Part shown: piece after piece, positions 9,029 to 17,091 of the stretch | Layout of the letters: the number at the start of each line of letters is the position of its first letter | How positions within the stretch are numbered: position 1 is the first letter of the stretch | NCBI RefSeq assembly: GCF_000252995.1 | Contig: NC_015761.1 | Span: forward strand, 744,001-808,000 | Source of the DNA: Salmonella bongori NCTC 12419 | GTDB lineage: Bacteria; Pseudomonadota; Gammaproteobacteria; Enterobacterales; Enterobacteriaceae | Length of the DNA: 64,000 nt | Direction of reading: 5' to 3' | The notes under the pieces: generated by a model | Told to the model about the DNA's origin: nothing | What the model saw: the letters and a program-made list of their open reading frames with translations, nothing else | The model's database searches: none | Translations under genes and position numbers: made by a program

Positions 9029-10084
9029 ATGAAAAAAATACCCTGTGTATTAATGCGAGGGGGAACCTCCAGAGGTGCATTTTTATTAGCGGAGCATTTA
9101 CCCGAAGAAAAAACGCAGCGAGATAAAGTATTAATAGCGATCATGGGATCGGGTAATGCATTAGAAATTGACGGTATTGGCGGCGGGAATCCGTTGACCA
9201 GCAAAGTTGCGATTGTCAGTCGTTCGGCCGATCCACAAGCGGATATTGATTATCTTTTCGCCCAGGTCGTTGTGCAGGAACAACACGTGGATACCACGCC
9301 AAACTGCGGCAATATGCTATCCGGCGTCGGCGCTTTTGCCATTGAGCAAGGGCTTATGACTGCAACGTCTCCAGTCACGCGGGTACGTATACGCAATGTG
9401 AATACCAACACCTATATTGACGCCGATGTGCAGACACCGGACGGTAGAGTGACGTACGAGGGAGCAACGAAAATTGATGGCGTGCCGGGGACAGCGGCGC
9501 CGGTCATGCTCACGTTTTTGAATGCGGCAGGCGCGAAAACAGGCAAAATTTTTCCCACTGGACGTGGTACCGATTACTTTGACTCCGTTGCCGTAACTTG
9601 TATGGATATGGCGATGCCGGTAGTCATTATTCCCGCCGCCAGCGTAGGGAAAACAGGCTATGAGTCGCCTGAGGAATTAGACAGTGATACCGAATTATTA
9701 CGCCGTATTGAATCTATTCGTCTACAGGCTGGTAAAGCAATGGGCCTTGGCGATGTCCGTACCATGGTTATTCCTAAACCTGTACTTATTTCTCCTGCGC
9801 AACATGGCGGCACACTTAATGTGCTCTATTTTATGCCGCATTCATGTCATAAAGCGCTGGCCATTACCGGTGCTATCGCCATTGCCAGCAGCAGTGTTAT
9901 TGACGGTACAGTGACGTATTCGCTTACCCAAAATAAGGGTTATGGAAATATTACTATTGAGCACCCTGGCGGCTGTCTTGATGTTCATTTGAGTAATGAT
10001 GGAAATACCCCTGATTCTATTCGTGCAGCGGTTATTCGTACCGCAAGGAAAATCTTCTCTGGCGATGTCTATCTTCCGGAATAA
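9029..10084 (+). CDS. ybhH: PrpF/GalD-family isomerase YbhH
   Basis: 351 residues from MKKIPCVLMRGGTSRGAF, after AAGGA. Matches the PrpF/4-oxalomesaconate tautomerase family (diaminopimelate-epimerase-like fold). The RGGTSRG and PNCGNMLSGVGAF segments carry conserved substrate-contact residues. Relatives move double bonds in methylaconitate or oxalomesaconate. The substrate here is not established. First gene of ybhHIJ and a likely YbhD target. An in-frame codon 7 positions upstream (9008) has no ribosome-binding site. Confidence 0.88.
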   Translation: MKKIPCVLMRGGTSRGAFLLAEHLPEEKTQRDKVLIAIMGSGNALEIDGIGGGNPLTSKVAIVSRSADPQADIDYLFAQVVVQEQHVDTTPNCGNMLSGVGAFAIEQGLMTATSPVTRVRIRNVNTNTYIDADVQTPDGRVTYEGATKIDGVPGTAAPVMLTFLNAAGAKTGKIFPTGRGTDYFDSVAVTCMDMAMPVVIIPAASVGKTGYESPEELDSDTELLRRIESIRLQAGKAMGLGDVRTMVIPKPVLISPAQHGGTLNVLYFMPHSCHKALAITGAIAIASSSVIDGTVTYSLTQNKGYGNITIEHPGGCLDVHLSNDGNTPDSIRAAVIRTARKIFSGDVYLPE

Positions 10085-10128
10085 TGCCAGCATAGTGCGC
10101 TGACGTGAAAAAGGATGAGCAGATACGA

Positions 10129-10149
10129 TTCTGTATTTAATATACAGAA
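10129..10149 (+). promoter_or_regulatory. Hairpin in ybhH-ybhI intercistronic leader
   Basis: TTCTGTAT (10129-10136) and ATACAGAA (10142-10149) form a perfect 8-bp stem with a 5-base loop. It ends 17 bases before the ybhI ATG. It could protect mRNA ends or tune ybhI translation. The structure is seen; the role is inferred. Confidence 0.5.
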
Positions 10150-10166
10150 AAATCAGGATATATGAA

Positions 10167-11600
10167 ATGAAACGAGCATCTTTATGGAAGCTAATTACGA
10201 TATTAGCTATTCCTTGTATTATTGCTTTATTGCCAGTGCCGGCTGGGTTAAGCCCGTTGGCGTGGGTGCTATTTGGTATTTATCTTGCCGCAATAGTAGG
10301 ATTAGTCATTAAACCTTTTCCTGAACCCGTTGTTTTATTAATGGCGGTTGCGGCATCGATGGTGGTCGTTGGTAATTTAGGCGGGGGAGCCTTTAAAACC
10401 TCCAGCGTCCTGAGCGGTTACGCCTCCGGGACAACCTGGCTGGTATTTTCCGCCTTCACCCTGAGCGCCGCATTTGTCACGACCGGGCTCGGCAAGCGCA
10501 TCGCTTACCTGTTGATTGGTAAAATTGGCAACACGACATTAGGCCTGGGCTATGTTACCGTTTTTCTTGATCTTGTACTGTCTCCGGCAACGCCATCAAA
10601 TACGGCGCGGGCGGGCGGAATCGTATTACCGATCATTAATAGCGTGGCGGTAGCGTTAGGGTCCGAACCGGAAAAAAGCCCCCATCGTGTTGGCCATTAT
10701 TTGATGATGAGCGTCTATATGGTGACGAAAACCACCAGCTATATGTTTTTCACCGCCATGGCGGGGAATATCCTGGCGCTGAAAATGATCAACGATATTT
10801 GCCATCTACAACTAAGCTGGGGGGACTGGGCGCTGGCGGCAGGATTGCCCGGCATTGTGATGCTGTTGGCGACACCGTTGGTCATTTATACCATGTACCC
10901 ACCGGAGATAAAAAAGGTAGATAATAAAACCATCTCCAAAGCGGGGCTTCAGGAATTGGGGCCAATGCAGGCGCGGGAGAAATTGCTATTAGTCATTTTT
11001 GTTCTGGCGCTCCTCGGCTGGATTTTTAGTAGTTATCTTGGCATTAATGAGTCGGCGGTCGCCATTGTCGTGATGGGCGCGATGTTGGTACTTGGTGTGG
11101 TGACCTGGGATGATGTAGTAAAAAATAAAGGCGGCTGGAACACGTTAATATGGTATGGCGGTATTATTGGCCTGAGCTCGTTACTCTCTAAAGTTAAATT
11201 TTTTGACTGGTTGGCTGAGCTGTTCAAAAATAATATTTCATTTGATCATCATGGCAATATTGCTTTCTTTGTTATTTTATTTATGAGTATCGCTGTACGT
11301 TATTTTTTCGCCTCCGGTAGCGCCTATATTGTAGCAATGATGCCGGTATTTGCGATGTTGGCGAACGTGTCTGGCGCGCCGCTTATGTTAACCGCCATCG
11401 CATTATTATTTTCTAACTCTTATGGCGGAATGGTGACGCATTACGGCGGCGCTGCCGGGCCGGTTATTTTTGGTGTCGGCTATAATGATATAAAATCCTG
11501 GTGGTTGGTAGGCGCTGTATTAACTATCTTTACTTTTCTTGTCCATATTACCTTGGGCGTCTGGTGGTGGAAGCTATTAATTAGCTGGCACGTACTGTAA
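10167..11600 (+). CDS. ybhI: DASS-family di/tricarboxylate transporter YbhI
   Basis: 477 residues with about 12 hydrophobic segments. The family motif SNTARAGGIVLPI (about residue 145) and the SGSAYIVAMMPVFAML and HYGGAAGPVIFG repeats match the divalent anion:sodium symporter family (CitT, SodiT, plant 2-oxoglutarate/malate translocator). It would import the substrate of the YbhH/YbhJ pathway. The exact substrate is unknown. Second gene of the operon, 82 bases after ybhH. Confidence 0.88.
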   Translation: MKRASLWKLITILAIPCIIALLPVPAGLSPLAWVLFGIYLAAIVGLVIKPFPEPVVLLMAVAASMVVVGNLGGGAFKTSSVLSGYASGTTWLVFSAFTLSAAFVTTGLGKRIAYLLIGKIGNTTLGLGYVTVFLDLVLSPATPSNTARAGGIVLPIINSVAVALGSEPEKSPHRVGHYLMMSVYMVTKTTSYMFFTAMAGNILALKMINDICHLQLSWGDWALAAGLPGIVMLLATPLVIYTMYPPEIKKVDNKTISKAGLQELGPMQAREKLLLVIFVLALLGWIFSSYLGINESAVAIVVMGAMLVLGVVTWDDVVKNKGGWNTLIWYGGIIGLSSLLSKVKFFDWLAELFKNNISFDHHGNIAFFVILFMSIAVRYFFASGSAYIVAMMPVFAMLANVSGAPLMLTAIALLFSNSYGGMVTHYGGAAGPVIFGVGYNDIKSWWLVGAVLTIFTFLVHITLGVWWWKLLISWHVL

Positions 11601-11630
11601 AAAAATTTCTTTCGTTTTACACATATTATT

Positions 11631-11682
11631 GACTGTCCTTATTAAAGGCGGCAGTACCTGGCGCTGCAGGTAAGGAACAGTC
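11631..11682 (+). promoter_or_regulatory. Stem masking the ybhJ ribosome-binding site
   Basis: GACTGTCCTTA (11631-11641) pairs with TAAGGAACAGTC (11671-11682), leaving one bulged A. The right arm contains AAGGA, the ybhJ Shine-Dalgarno, 8 bases before the ATG at 11685. An inner GCAG/CTGC pairing can extend the structure. If formed, it would block ribosome entry. Confidence 0.6.
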
Positions 11683-11684
11683 AA

Positions 11685-13955
11685 ATGGAGTCGGTCATGA
11701 TTACGTTATATAAAAAGGGTGTTTATCTGTCAGCGGATGAGATTATCGCAGAAGACCAATATGCCGGGGCAGTTGATAAAGCGCAGGCCAAAAAAGGCAC
11801 TATAAGCTGGTCAATTCTCGCCTCGCATAATACCTCTGACAATATGGATAAGCTGAAAGTTAAGTTTGATTCATTGACCTCACACGATATTACCTATGTA
11901 GGCATTATTCAGACGGCAAAAGCATCAGGGATGGAACGATTTCCTTTACCTTACGTTTTGACCAATTGCCATAACGCCTTGTGTGCGGTCGGGGGAACCA
12001 TTAACAGCGACGACCATATGTTTGGTTTATCGGCAGCGCAACGGTATGGCGGCATTTATGTTCCCCCGCACATTGCCGTTATTCACCAGTATATGCGTGA
12101 GATGATGGCTGGCAGCGGTAAAATGATTTTGGGTTCCGACAGCCACACCCGCTATGGCGCACTGGGAACGATGGCAGTAGGCGAGGGCGGCGGCGAGTTG
12201 GTTAAACAACTGTTGAATGATACCTGGGATATTGATTATCCCGAGGTGGTCGCCGTGTATCTGACCGGCAAGCCAGCAGCATACGTCGGGCCGCAGGATG
12301 TGGCGTTGGCGATTATTGGCGCGGTGTTTAAAAATGGGTACGTCAAAAATAAAGTGATGGAGTTTGTTGGTCCTGGCATCCGCCACCTGTCTACGGATTT
12401 TCGTAACAGCGTTGATGTTATGACCACTGAAACCACCTGTCTGACTTCGGTCTGGCAAACGGATGAGGAAACCCGGAGCTGGCTGGCATTGCACGGTCGC
12501 GAGCAGGATTTTCGCCCGCTAAATCCACAGCCGATGGCCTGGTACGACGGTTGTATTTATGTTGATCTCAGCGCTATCAAACCGATGATTGCACTGCCTT
12601 TCCACCCCAGTAACGTTTATGACATCGACACGTTAAACGAAAATCTGGCTGATATTCTTCGCCAGACCGAAATAGAGTCGGAACGCGTGGCGCACGGGCA
12701 GGCGACACTTTCGCTGGTGGATAAAATGGAAAACGGGCGCCTGAAAGTGCAGCAGGGAATTATTGCTGGCTGTTCCGGCGGTAACTATGAGAACGTGATT
12801 GCGGCAGCCAATGCGTTACGCCATCGCTCATGCGGTAATGACGCGTTCTCTCTTGCCGTTTACCCGTCTTCCCAGCCGGTGTTTATGGATCTGACGAAAA
12901 AAGGCGTCGTGGCGGAGTTGCTTGGCGCAGGTGCGATAATCAGAACGGCGTTTTGCGGCCCCTGCTTTGGTGCCGGCGATACGCCTGTCCACAATGGACT
13001 GAGTATTCGTCATACCACGCGTAACTTCCCGAACCGGGAAGGATCTAAACCGGGAAATGGACAGATGTCCGCCGTCGCGCTGATGGATGCCCGTTCCATT
13101 GCCGCAACGGCAGTGAATGGCGGCTATTTAACGTCGGCAGCGGAACTGGATTGCTGGGCTAATGTGCCGGATTATGTTTTTGATCCTACGCCTTACAAAA
13201 ATCGGGTTTATCAGGGATATATAAAAGGCGTTACACAGCAGCCGCTCATCTATGGGCCAAATATTAAAGACTGGCCGGAATCAGGCGCGCTGACGGAAAA
13301 TATTCTACTCAAGGTTTGTTCGAAAATTCTTGACGACGTGACCACCACTGATGAGTTGATTCCGTCCGGCGAGACTTCTTCTTATCGTTCGAACCCGGTG
13401 GGGCTGGCGGAATTTACCCTCTCGCGCCGCGATCCGGGCTATGTTGGCAGAAGTAAAGCCGTTGCTGCGCTGGAAAAACGGCGGCAGGACGGTGACGCCG
13501 CAGAACTGACCGCGGTGTTCGCTTGTATTCAGCACATTGCTGGCCAGGAAAACGTACGCCCTGAGGACACGGAGGTTGGTAGCGTGATTTATGCGGTCAA
13601 ACCGGGGGACGGTTCGGCACGGGAACAGGCGGCAAGTTGTCAGCGGGTGATTGGCGGTCTGGCAAATATCGCGCAGGAATACGCGACTAAACGTTACCGC
13701 TCTAATGTGATCAATTGGGGAATGCTGCCTCTGCAAATGAAGGAGACACCGAATTTTACGGTGGGGGATTATATCTATATTCCGGGCATTCTTGCGGCGC
13801 TGGAGCAAGCGCGTCCTGCCATTACAGGGTATGTTATTCGCGACAATGTGTTGGTCGAAGAAATCGCGCTGTATATTGAAAATCTGACCGCTGAAGAGCG
13901 GGAAATCATCAGAGCGGGATGTCTGATTAATTTCAATAAACACCGTTTACAATAA
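11685..13955 (+). CDS. ybhJ: Aconitase-family hydratase YbhJ
   Basis: 756 residues of the aconitase superfamily. Conserved parts include SDSHTRYGALGTMAVGEGGGE, the cluster-ligand regions GCSGGNYENV and FCGPCFGAGDTP (Cys-x-x-Cys), and an NFPNREG motif. The C-terminal swivel domain lies after about residue 600. A [4Fe-4S] enzyme acting on a hydroxy tri- or dicarboxylate is expected; the reaction is unknown. ATG 11685 is preferred over ATG 11697 because AAGGA lies 8 bases before it. Third gene of ybhHIJ. Confidence 0.88.
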   Translation: MESVMITLYKKGVYLSADEIIAEDQYAGAVDKAQAKKGTISWSILASHNTSDNMDKLKVKFDSLTSHDITYVGIIQTAKASGMERFPLPYVLTNCHNALCAVGGTINSDDHMFGLSAAQRYGGIYVPPHIAVIHQYMREMMAGSGKMILGSDSHTRYGALGTMAVGEGGGELVKQLLNDTWDIDYPEVVAVYLTGKPAAYVGPQDVALAIIGAVFKNGYVKNKVMEFVGPGIRHLSTDFRNSVDVMTTETTCLTSVWQTDEETRSWLALHGREQDFRPLNPQPMAWYDGCIYVDLSAIKPMIALPFHPSNVYDIDTLNENLADILRQTEIESERVAHGQATLSLVDKMENGRLKVQQGIIAGCSGGNYENVIAAANALRHRSCGNDAFSLAVYPSSQPVFMDLTKKGVVAELLGAGAIIRTAFCGPCFGAGDTPVHNGLSIRHTTRNFPNREGSKPGNGQMSAVALMDARSIAATAVNGGYLTSAAELDCWANVPDYVFDPTPYKNRVYQGYIKGVTQQPLIYGPNIKDWPESGALTENILLKVCSKILDDVTTTDELIPSGETSSYRSNPVGLAEFTLSRRDPGYVGRSKAVAALEKRRQDGDAAELTAVFACIQHIAGQENVRPEDTEVGSVIYAVKPGDGSAREQAASCQRVIGGLANIAQEYATKRYRSNVINWGMLPLQMKETPNFTVGDYIYIPGILAALEQARPAITGYVIRDNVLVEEIALYIENLTAEEREIIRAGCLINFNKHRLQ

Positions 13956-13961
13956 AATGAC

Positions 13962-13996
13962 GTGCCGCCGCGTGTGAGGAGGCGGCACTTTTATTT
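13962..13996 (+). terminator. Rho-independent terminator of ybhHIJ
   Basis: GTGCCGCC (13962-13969) pairs with GGCGGCAC (13981-13988) and is followed by TTTTATTTATT. It lies 6 bases after the ybhJ stop and faces the convergent ybhC. Confidence 0.85.
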
Positions 13997-14031
13997 ATTG
14001 GAGCAGATAGCTGTTGGATCTGAGTCTGCCT

Positions 14032-15315
14032 TTACTGCTTAGGTTCCGCCACCACTTTACTGCCTACGCCGCGGTTGTTGTATTCCCACATGCGGTTGTA
14101 GTTCGTGTCGTTAAGGTTACGCTGTACCTCGCCTTTGTCATCCACGGTTCCTGTATTCCCGGCAAACTGACGTTTTGAGATAACCGCGTCGGCCCAGGGA
14201 GTAGCGACATTAAAGCCCTCGTTAATCACGCTGTCGCGGATCACCACCTGACCATTCGTGTTGGCGTCGACATCCAGCGAGCGGCCAAGCTGCGCAACGC
14301 CATCGCCGGATGCGTTAAAGCGACTGTTGATCGCGAGGAAACCATAGTAAATATTGGACAGCGTCGCCGGGGCGAAAACGTAAGCTTCCTTCTGGGTGCG
14401 GGAGTTGACGACCTGGAAGGTGGTGTTATCGAACACCACGGCGCCACGACCGGAAACCATATCCACATCCCCTTCAATATAGCTGTTTGTGACCAGCGTC
14501 CGCGGCTGACGATCGGTTTGTAGACGGTTCTGTACGCCGCTATTAGTTACAAAGAAGGTGTTCTGGCGGCCAAGGATATTCACCTTGTCAATCTGGACTT
14601 TATCGCCATCGGTACGCAGCGCTACCGCAGGATGATTACCGGCATCAACGCTGTCGCCCAGGGTGTTTTCGATGGTCAAATTCTGTAACTGAAGACCATT
14701 ATTTTGCGACCAGAAAGCGGCGGAACACATCACCCCGATAGTCGCAGCGCGTTTGCTTTGACAATTATCAAACATATACCACGCCGGTTTACCCGGCATG
14801 TATTTTCCGCCAGGATTCACCGCGTGACGCCAGTCGGCAACACTCATTTCACCATCAATCGACATGCCGATTTTCACATCGATCGGTTTTTCACCGGTGC
14901 CGTACAGAGTCAGGCTGCCTGGCGCGGCGGGAACATAAACGGTCCCTTGATAGTCGCCCGGCATAATAGCGATGTACTGACGTTTGTTTGTACGTTTAAC
15001 CATCGCCGCATCGACAGCGGCCTGAATCGACGTGTGCGTAACGCCAGGTGTGCCTGCCGGGCCAACCACAAAGTCAGGCTGCGCGGGCAGGGAAATCGGC
15101 GACGGCGACCACGGCGCGGTATTCGGCGTCAGGGAGGCGAAATAACGCGTCGCCACGAAGTTTTTCGCTTCACTGGCCGACAAAATCGGGCGCGAGGCGG
15201 TGCCAGGCGCGATTTGATCGGAAGGAATTTGATCGGGCGGCGTAGAGCTACAGGCGCTCAGCGTCACGCCAAAAGCCAGTGCCAGCGCCAGACGGGAAAC
15301 CGATAATGTATTCAC
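14032..15315 (-). CDS. ybhC: Outer-membrane lipoprotein YbhC, pectinesterase-like
   Basis: 427 residues. The lipoprotein signal MNTLSVSRLALALAFGVTLS ends in the lipobox LSAC, and +2 is Ser, predicting outer-membrane sorting. The rest is a right-handed parallel beta-helix of the pectin methylesterase family, with the active-site-like EGDVDMVSGRGAVVFDN segment. In E. coli it is an outer-membrane lipoprotein with reported thioesterase activity and no known pectin role. It is the last gal-side gene before the lambda attachment site. Confidence 0.92.
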   Translation of the reverse strand: MNTLSVSRLALALAFGVTLSACSSTPPDQIPSDQIAPGTASRPILSASEAKNFVATRYFASLTPNTAPWSPSPISLPAQPDFVVGPAGTPGVTHTSIQAAVDAAMVKRTNKRQYIAIMPGDYQGTVYVPAAPGSLTLYGTGEKPIDVKIGMSIDGEMSVADWRHAVNPGGKYMPGKPAWYMFDNCQSKRAATIGVMCSAAFWSQNNGLQLQNLTIENTLGDSVDAGNHPAVALRTDGDKVQIDKVNILGRQNTFFVTNSGVQNRLQTDRQPRTLVTNSYIEGDVDMVSGRGAVVFDNTTFQVVNSRTQKEAYVFAPATLSNIYYGFLAINSRFNASGDGVAQLGRSLDVDANTNGQVVIRDSVINEGFNVATPWADAVISKRQFAGNTGTVDDKGEVQRNLNDTNYNRMWEYNNRGVGSKVVAEPKQ

Positions 15316-15362
15316 AGGTTGCTCCGGGCTTTGAAAAAGTTAAATGACATCCATTGAAGCCT

Positions 15363-15377
15363 GCTTTTTTATACTAA
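15363..15377. other. attL core of lambda type
   Basis: GCTTTTTTATACTAA is identical to the 15-bp lambda common core. The left flank (TTGAAGCCT) resembles the E. coli gal-side B arm, as I remember it. The right flank is phage-like, with Int arm sites following. Confidence 0.88.
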
Positions 15378-15424
15378 GTTGAACGCATAAAAATGGCTTT
15401 ATATTCAAAGTGTTATGCAGCAAA

Positions 15425-15455
15425 AGGTCACTGTTGGTCAAAATGAAATCACTAG
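15425..15455. promoter_or_regulatory. Lambda-type Int P' arm-binding sites
   Basis: Three consecutive arm-type decamers: AGGTCACTGT (15425-15434), TGGTCAAAAT (15435-15444) and AAATCACTAG (15446-15455). They match the P'1, P'2 and P'3 arrangement of lambda (AGGTCACTAT then two related decamers), both in sequence and in distance from the core. They run directly into the 3' end of int. Confidence 0.8.
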
Positions 15456-16180
15456 CTGATTTCTATTCTCTCCCACTCTCTCCCGCGATCGTTCCGGTAT
15501 TGCGCAGCCATGCTATCAGACTTATGTCCGAGAAGGTGCTGCGCAAACCTTTCGCCATATTGTTTCTCATAGAGCCTTGCAGACAGGCTGCGTATCTCAT
15601 GAAATGTTGGCGGTTCTCCGTTGAAAGAAAGTCCAGATTCCTTGCGTGCGCGCATAAAATACCTTGATACCGTCCCTGATGAAAGCGCTTCGCTTCGTGT
15701 AGAGGAAATTATTGTTTCCCCTTGCGAAAGTGATTTACACCTCTTCAGCGTATCTGAAAGCGAAAGGTTAGCTGCATCCAACTTAATCGTTACCGGTATC
15801 GCTAGTTTTGCTCCTGTTTTTTGTTGCTGTACGTGTAGAAATCCCTCTGAAATGTCATCCCATTTCATTGCACAGATATCACTTACCCGCCGCCCAGTAA
15901 GTAATGCTATCTCCATAGACAGTTTCACCCATGGCGGAAGCTTCCCGGCAGCATCATATATTTTCATGAATTCATCGGTGGTTAACCTGACCCGTTTAAC
16001 TTCAGATTTAGCTGCCCTTGTGGCCGTGACTGGATTTGAGTGTATGTAGCCTTCAGCTATAGCTTCTCTGAAAATGTCACTCAACGTCGATCTGATTAAT
16101 TTTGATGTGGCAGACTTTCCTTCTGAAATATAATCATTGAGTATGGTGGCAATATGTAAATAGACCCGTTTTAGTTCCAT
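15452..16180 (-). pseudogene. int: Lambda-type tyrosine integrase, N-terminally truncated
   Basis: About 240 residues similar to the C-terminal two thirds of lambda Int. Catalytic residues are visible: Arg in TGRRVSDICAMKW, Lys in QQKTGAKLAIP, His and Arg in HEIRSLSARLY, His in LLGHKSDS, and Tyr in MAAQYRNDRG. The arm-binding domain and the start of the core-binding domain (about 120 residues) are missing. Recognisable homology begins near IATILNDYISEGKS, just after the IS remnant. Orientation and position beside attL match lambda. Not expected to be functional. Confidence 0.88.
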
Positions 16181-16611
16181 ACATTTTTTGAGTTTCCGGC
16201 CAAATAATGGTGCTGTCGGTATTCCTCCGGTGTCATATTGTTCAGCGATTCATGCGGGCGTTCACAGTTATATTCTGATAACCATTTTTCCGTGATTTCC
16301 CGTACTTCATTCAGCGTTCTGAACAGATAAAAATCGAGTATTTCTGTACGGTATGTCCGGTTAAAACGCTCAATGAAAGCATTCTGTGTCGGCTTACCCG
16401 GCTGGATAAACTCCAGTTTTACGGCATGTTTCTCTGCCCATTCAGCCAGTGCCAGAGAGATAAATTCTGGGCCGTTATCCATGCGAAGCATGGCCGGATA
16501 GCCACGGTCTGCCGCGATCCTGTCAAGCACCCGGACCACTCGTGGGGCTGGCAGATTCAGATCTATTTCAATCGACAACGCCTCACGGTTAAAGTCATCA
16601 ACGACATTGAA
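16171..16611 (-). mobile_element. IS3-family insertion sequence remnant (C-terminal orfB transposase)
   Basis: The minus-strand reading contains the end of an rve-type transposase core: FNVVDDFNREA, LRMDNGPEFIS (second Asp of DDE), FIERFNRTYRTEILD (Glu) and the C-terminal NMTPEEYRQHHYLAGNS. The first Asp region is partly lost, orfA and both full inverted repeats are absent, so it cannot move. Its left edge replaces the int 5' end and its right edge (about 16611) replaces the 5' end of the nleG-like gene. One insertion or deletion event therefore damaged both. Confidence 0.85.
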
Positions 16612-17004
16612 CGACAGTTAAATAATGGCAGGACTGCTACAGAGGTTATGGAAGAGCAGCTTGATCGCCTGTTTCCTTCAAGAGTATCAGCCGGTGTGCA
16701 GGGGGTTCTGGGGAAAATTGACGCGTGTCTCTTTGCCACAGAACCGACGGGCTTTCAAATCCCCGGTGTACACCTGACCTGTCCGATAACGCTAAATATC
16801 CCTGAGAGGGGCGTCTTTGCCCGGACATCATTACAGTCAGATGTCCGTTGCTTATATGACTCAACTGCACTGAAAGAGCTCGTGTCCCGGCGCCTGCCTC
16901 ATCCGATTAGCAGGGAAGCCATAACAGCGGCGCATATAGTTCCAAAAGAGCAGTGTCATTTTGACCCGGAGAAGGGCGCGTTTATTCATTCTGCATCACA
17001 ATAG
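16612..17004 (+). pseudogene. NleG-like U-box type III effector, 5'-truncated
   Basis: The last 130 codons of an NleG-family protein. The C-terminal U-box reads LTCPITLNIPERGVF, then SDVRCLYDSTALKELV, HPISREAITAAHIV and QCHFDPEKGAFI, the spacing typical of NleG E3 ubiquitin ligases of lambdoid prophages in pathogenic E. coli and Citrobacter. The N-terminal secretion and substrate region (about 90 residues) is lost at the IS boundary. The frame is open through the IS (from 16426), but no start or promoter of its own is evident. Assigned from motif memory. Confidence 0.72.
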
Positions 17005-17091
17005 TGGTGATAATGTGGTTACATAATATTATATATACTAATCATAGTAGCAATTGTCGATGTTGAAAATCATATTGCATCGTAATAAATA

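Noticed and set aside
13305..13943. 212-codon minus-strand frame inside ybhJ
   Set aside because: Antisense shadow of a well-conserved aconitase-family gene.
16426..17004. 192-codon frame as a complete gene
   Set aside because: The first 60 codons are antisense to the IS transposase; only the part from about 16612 resembles NleG.
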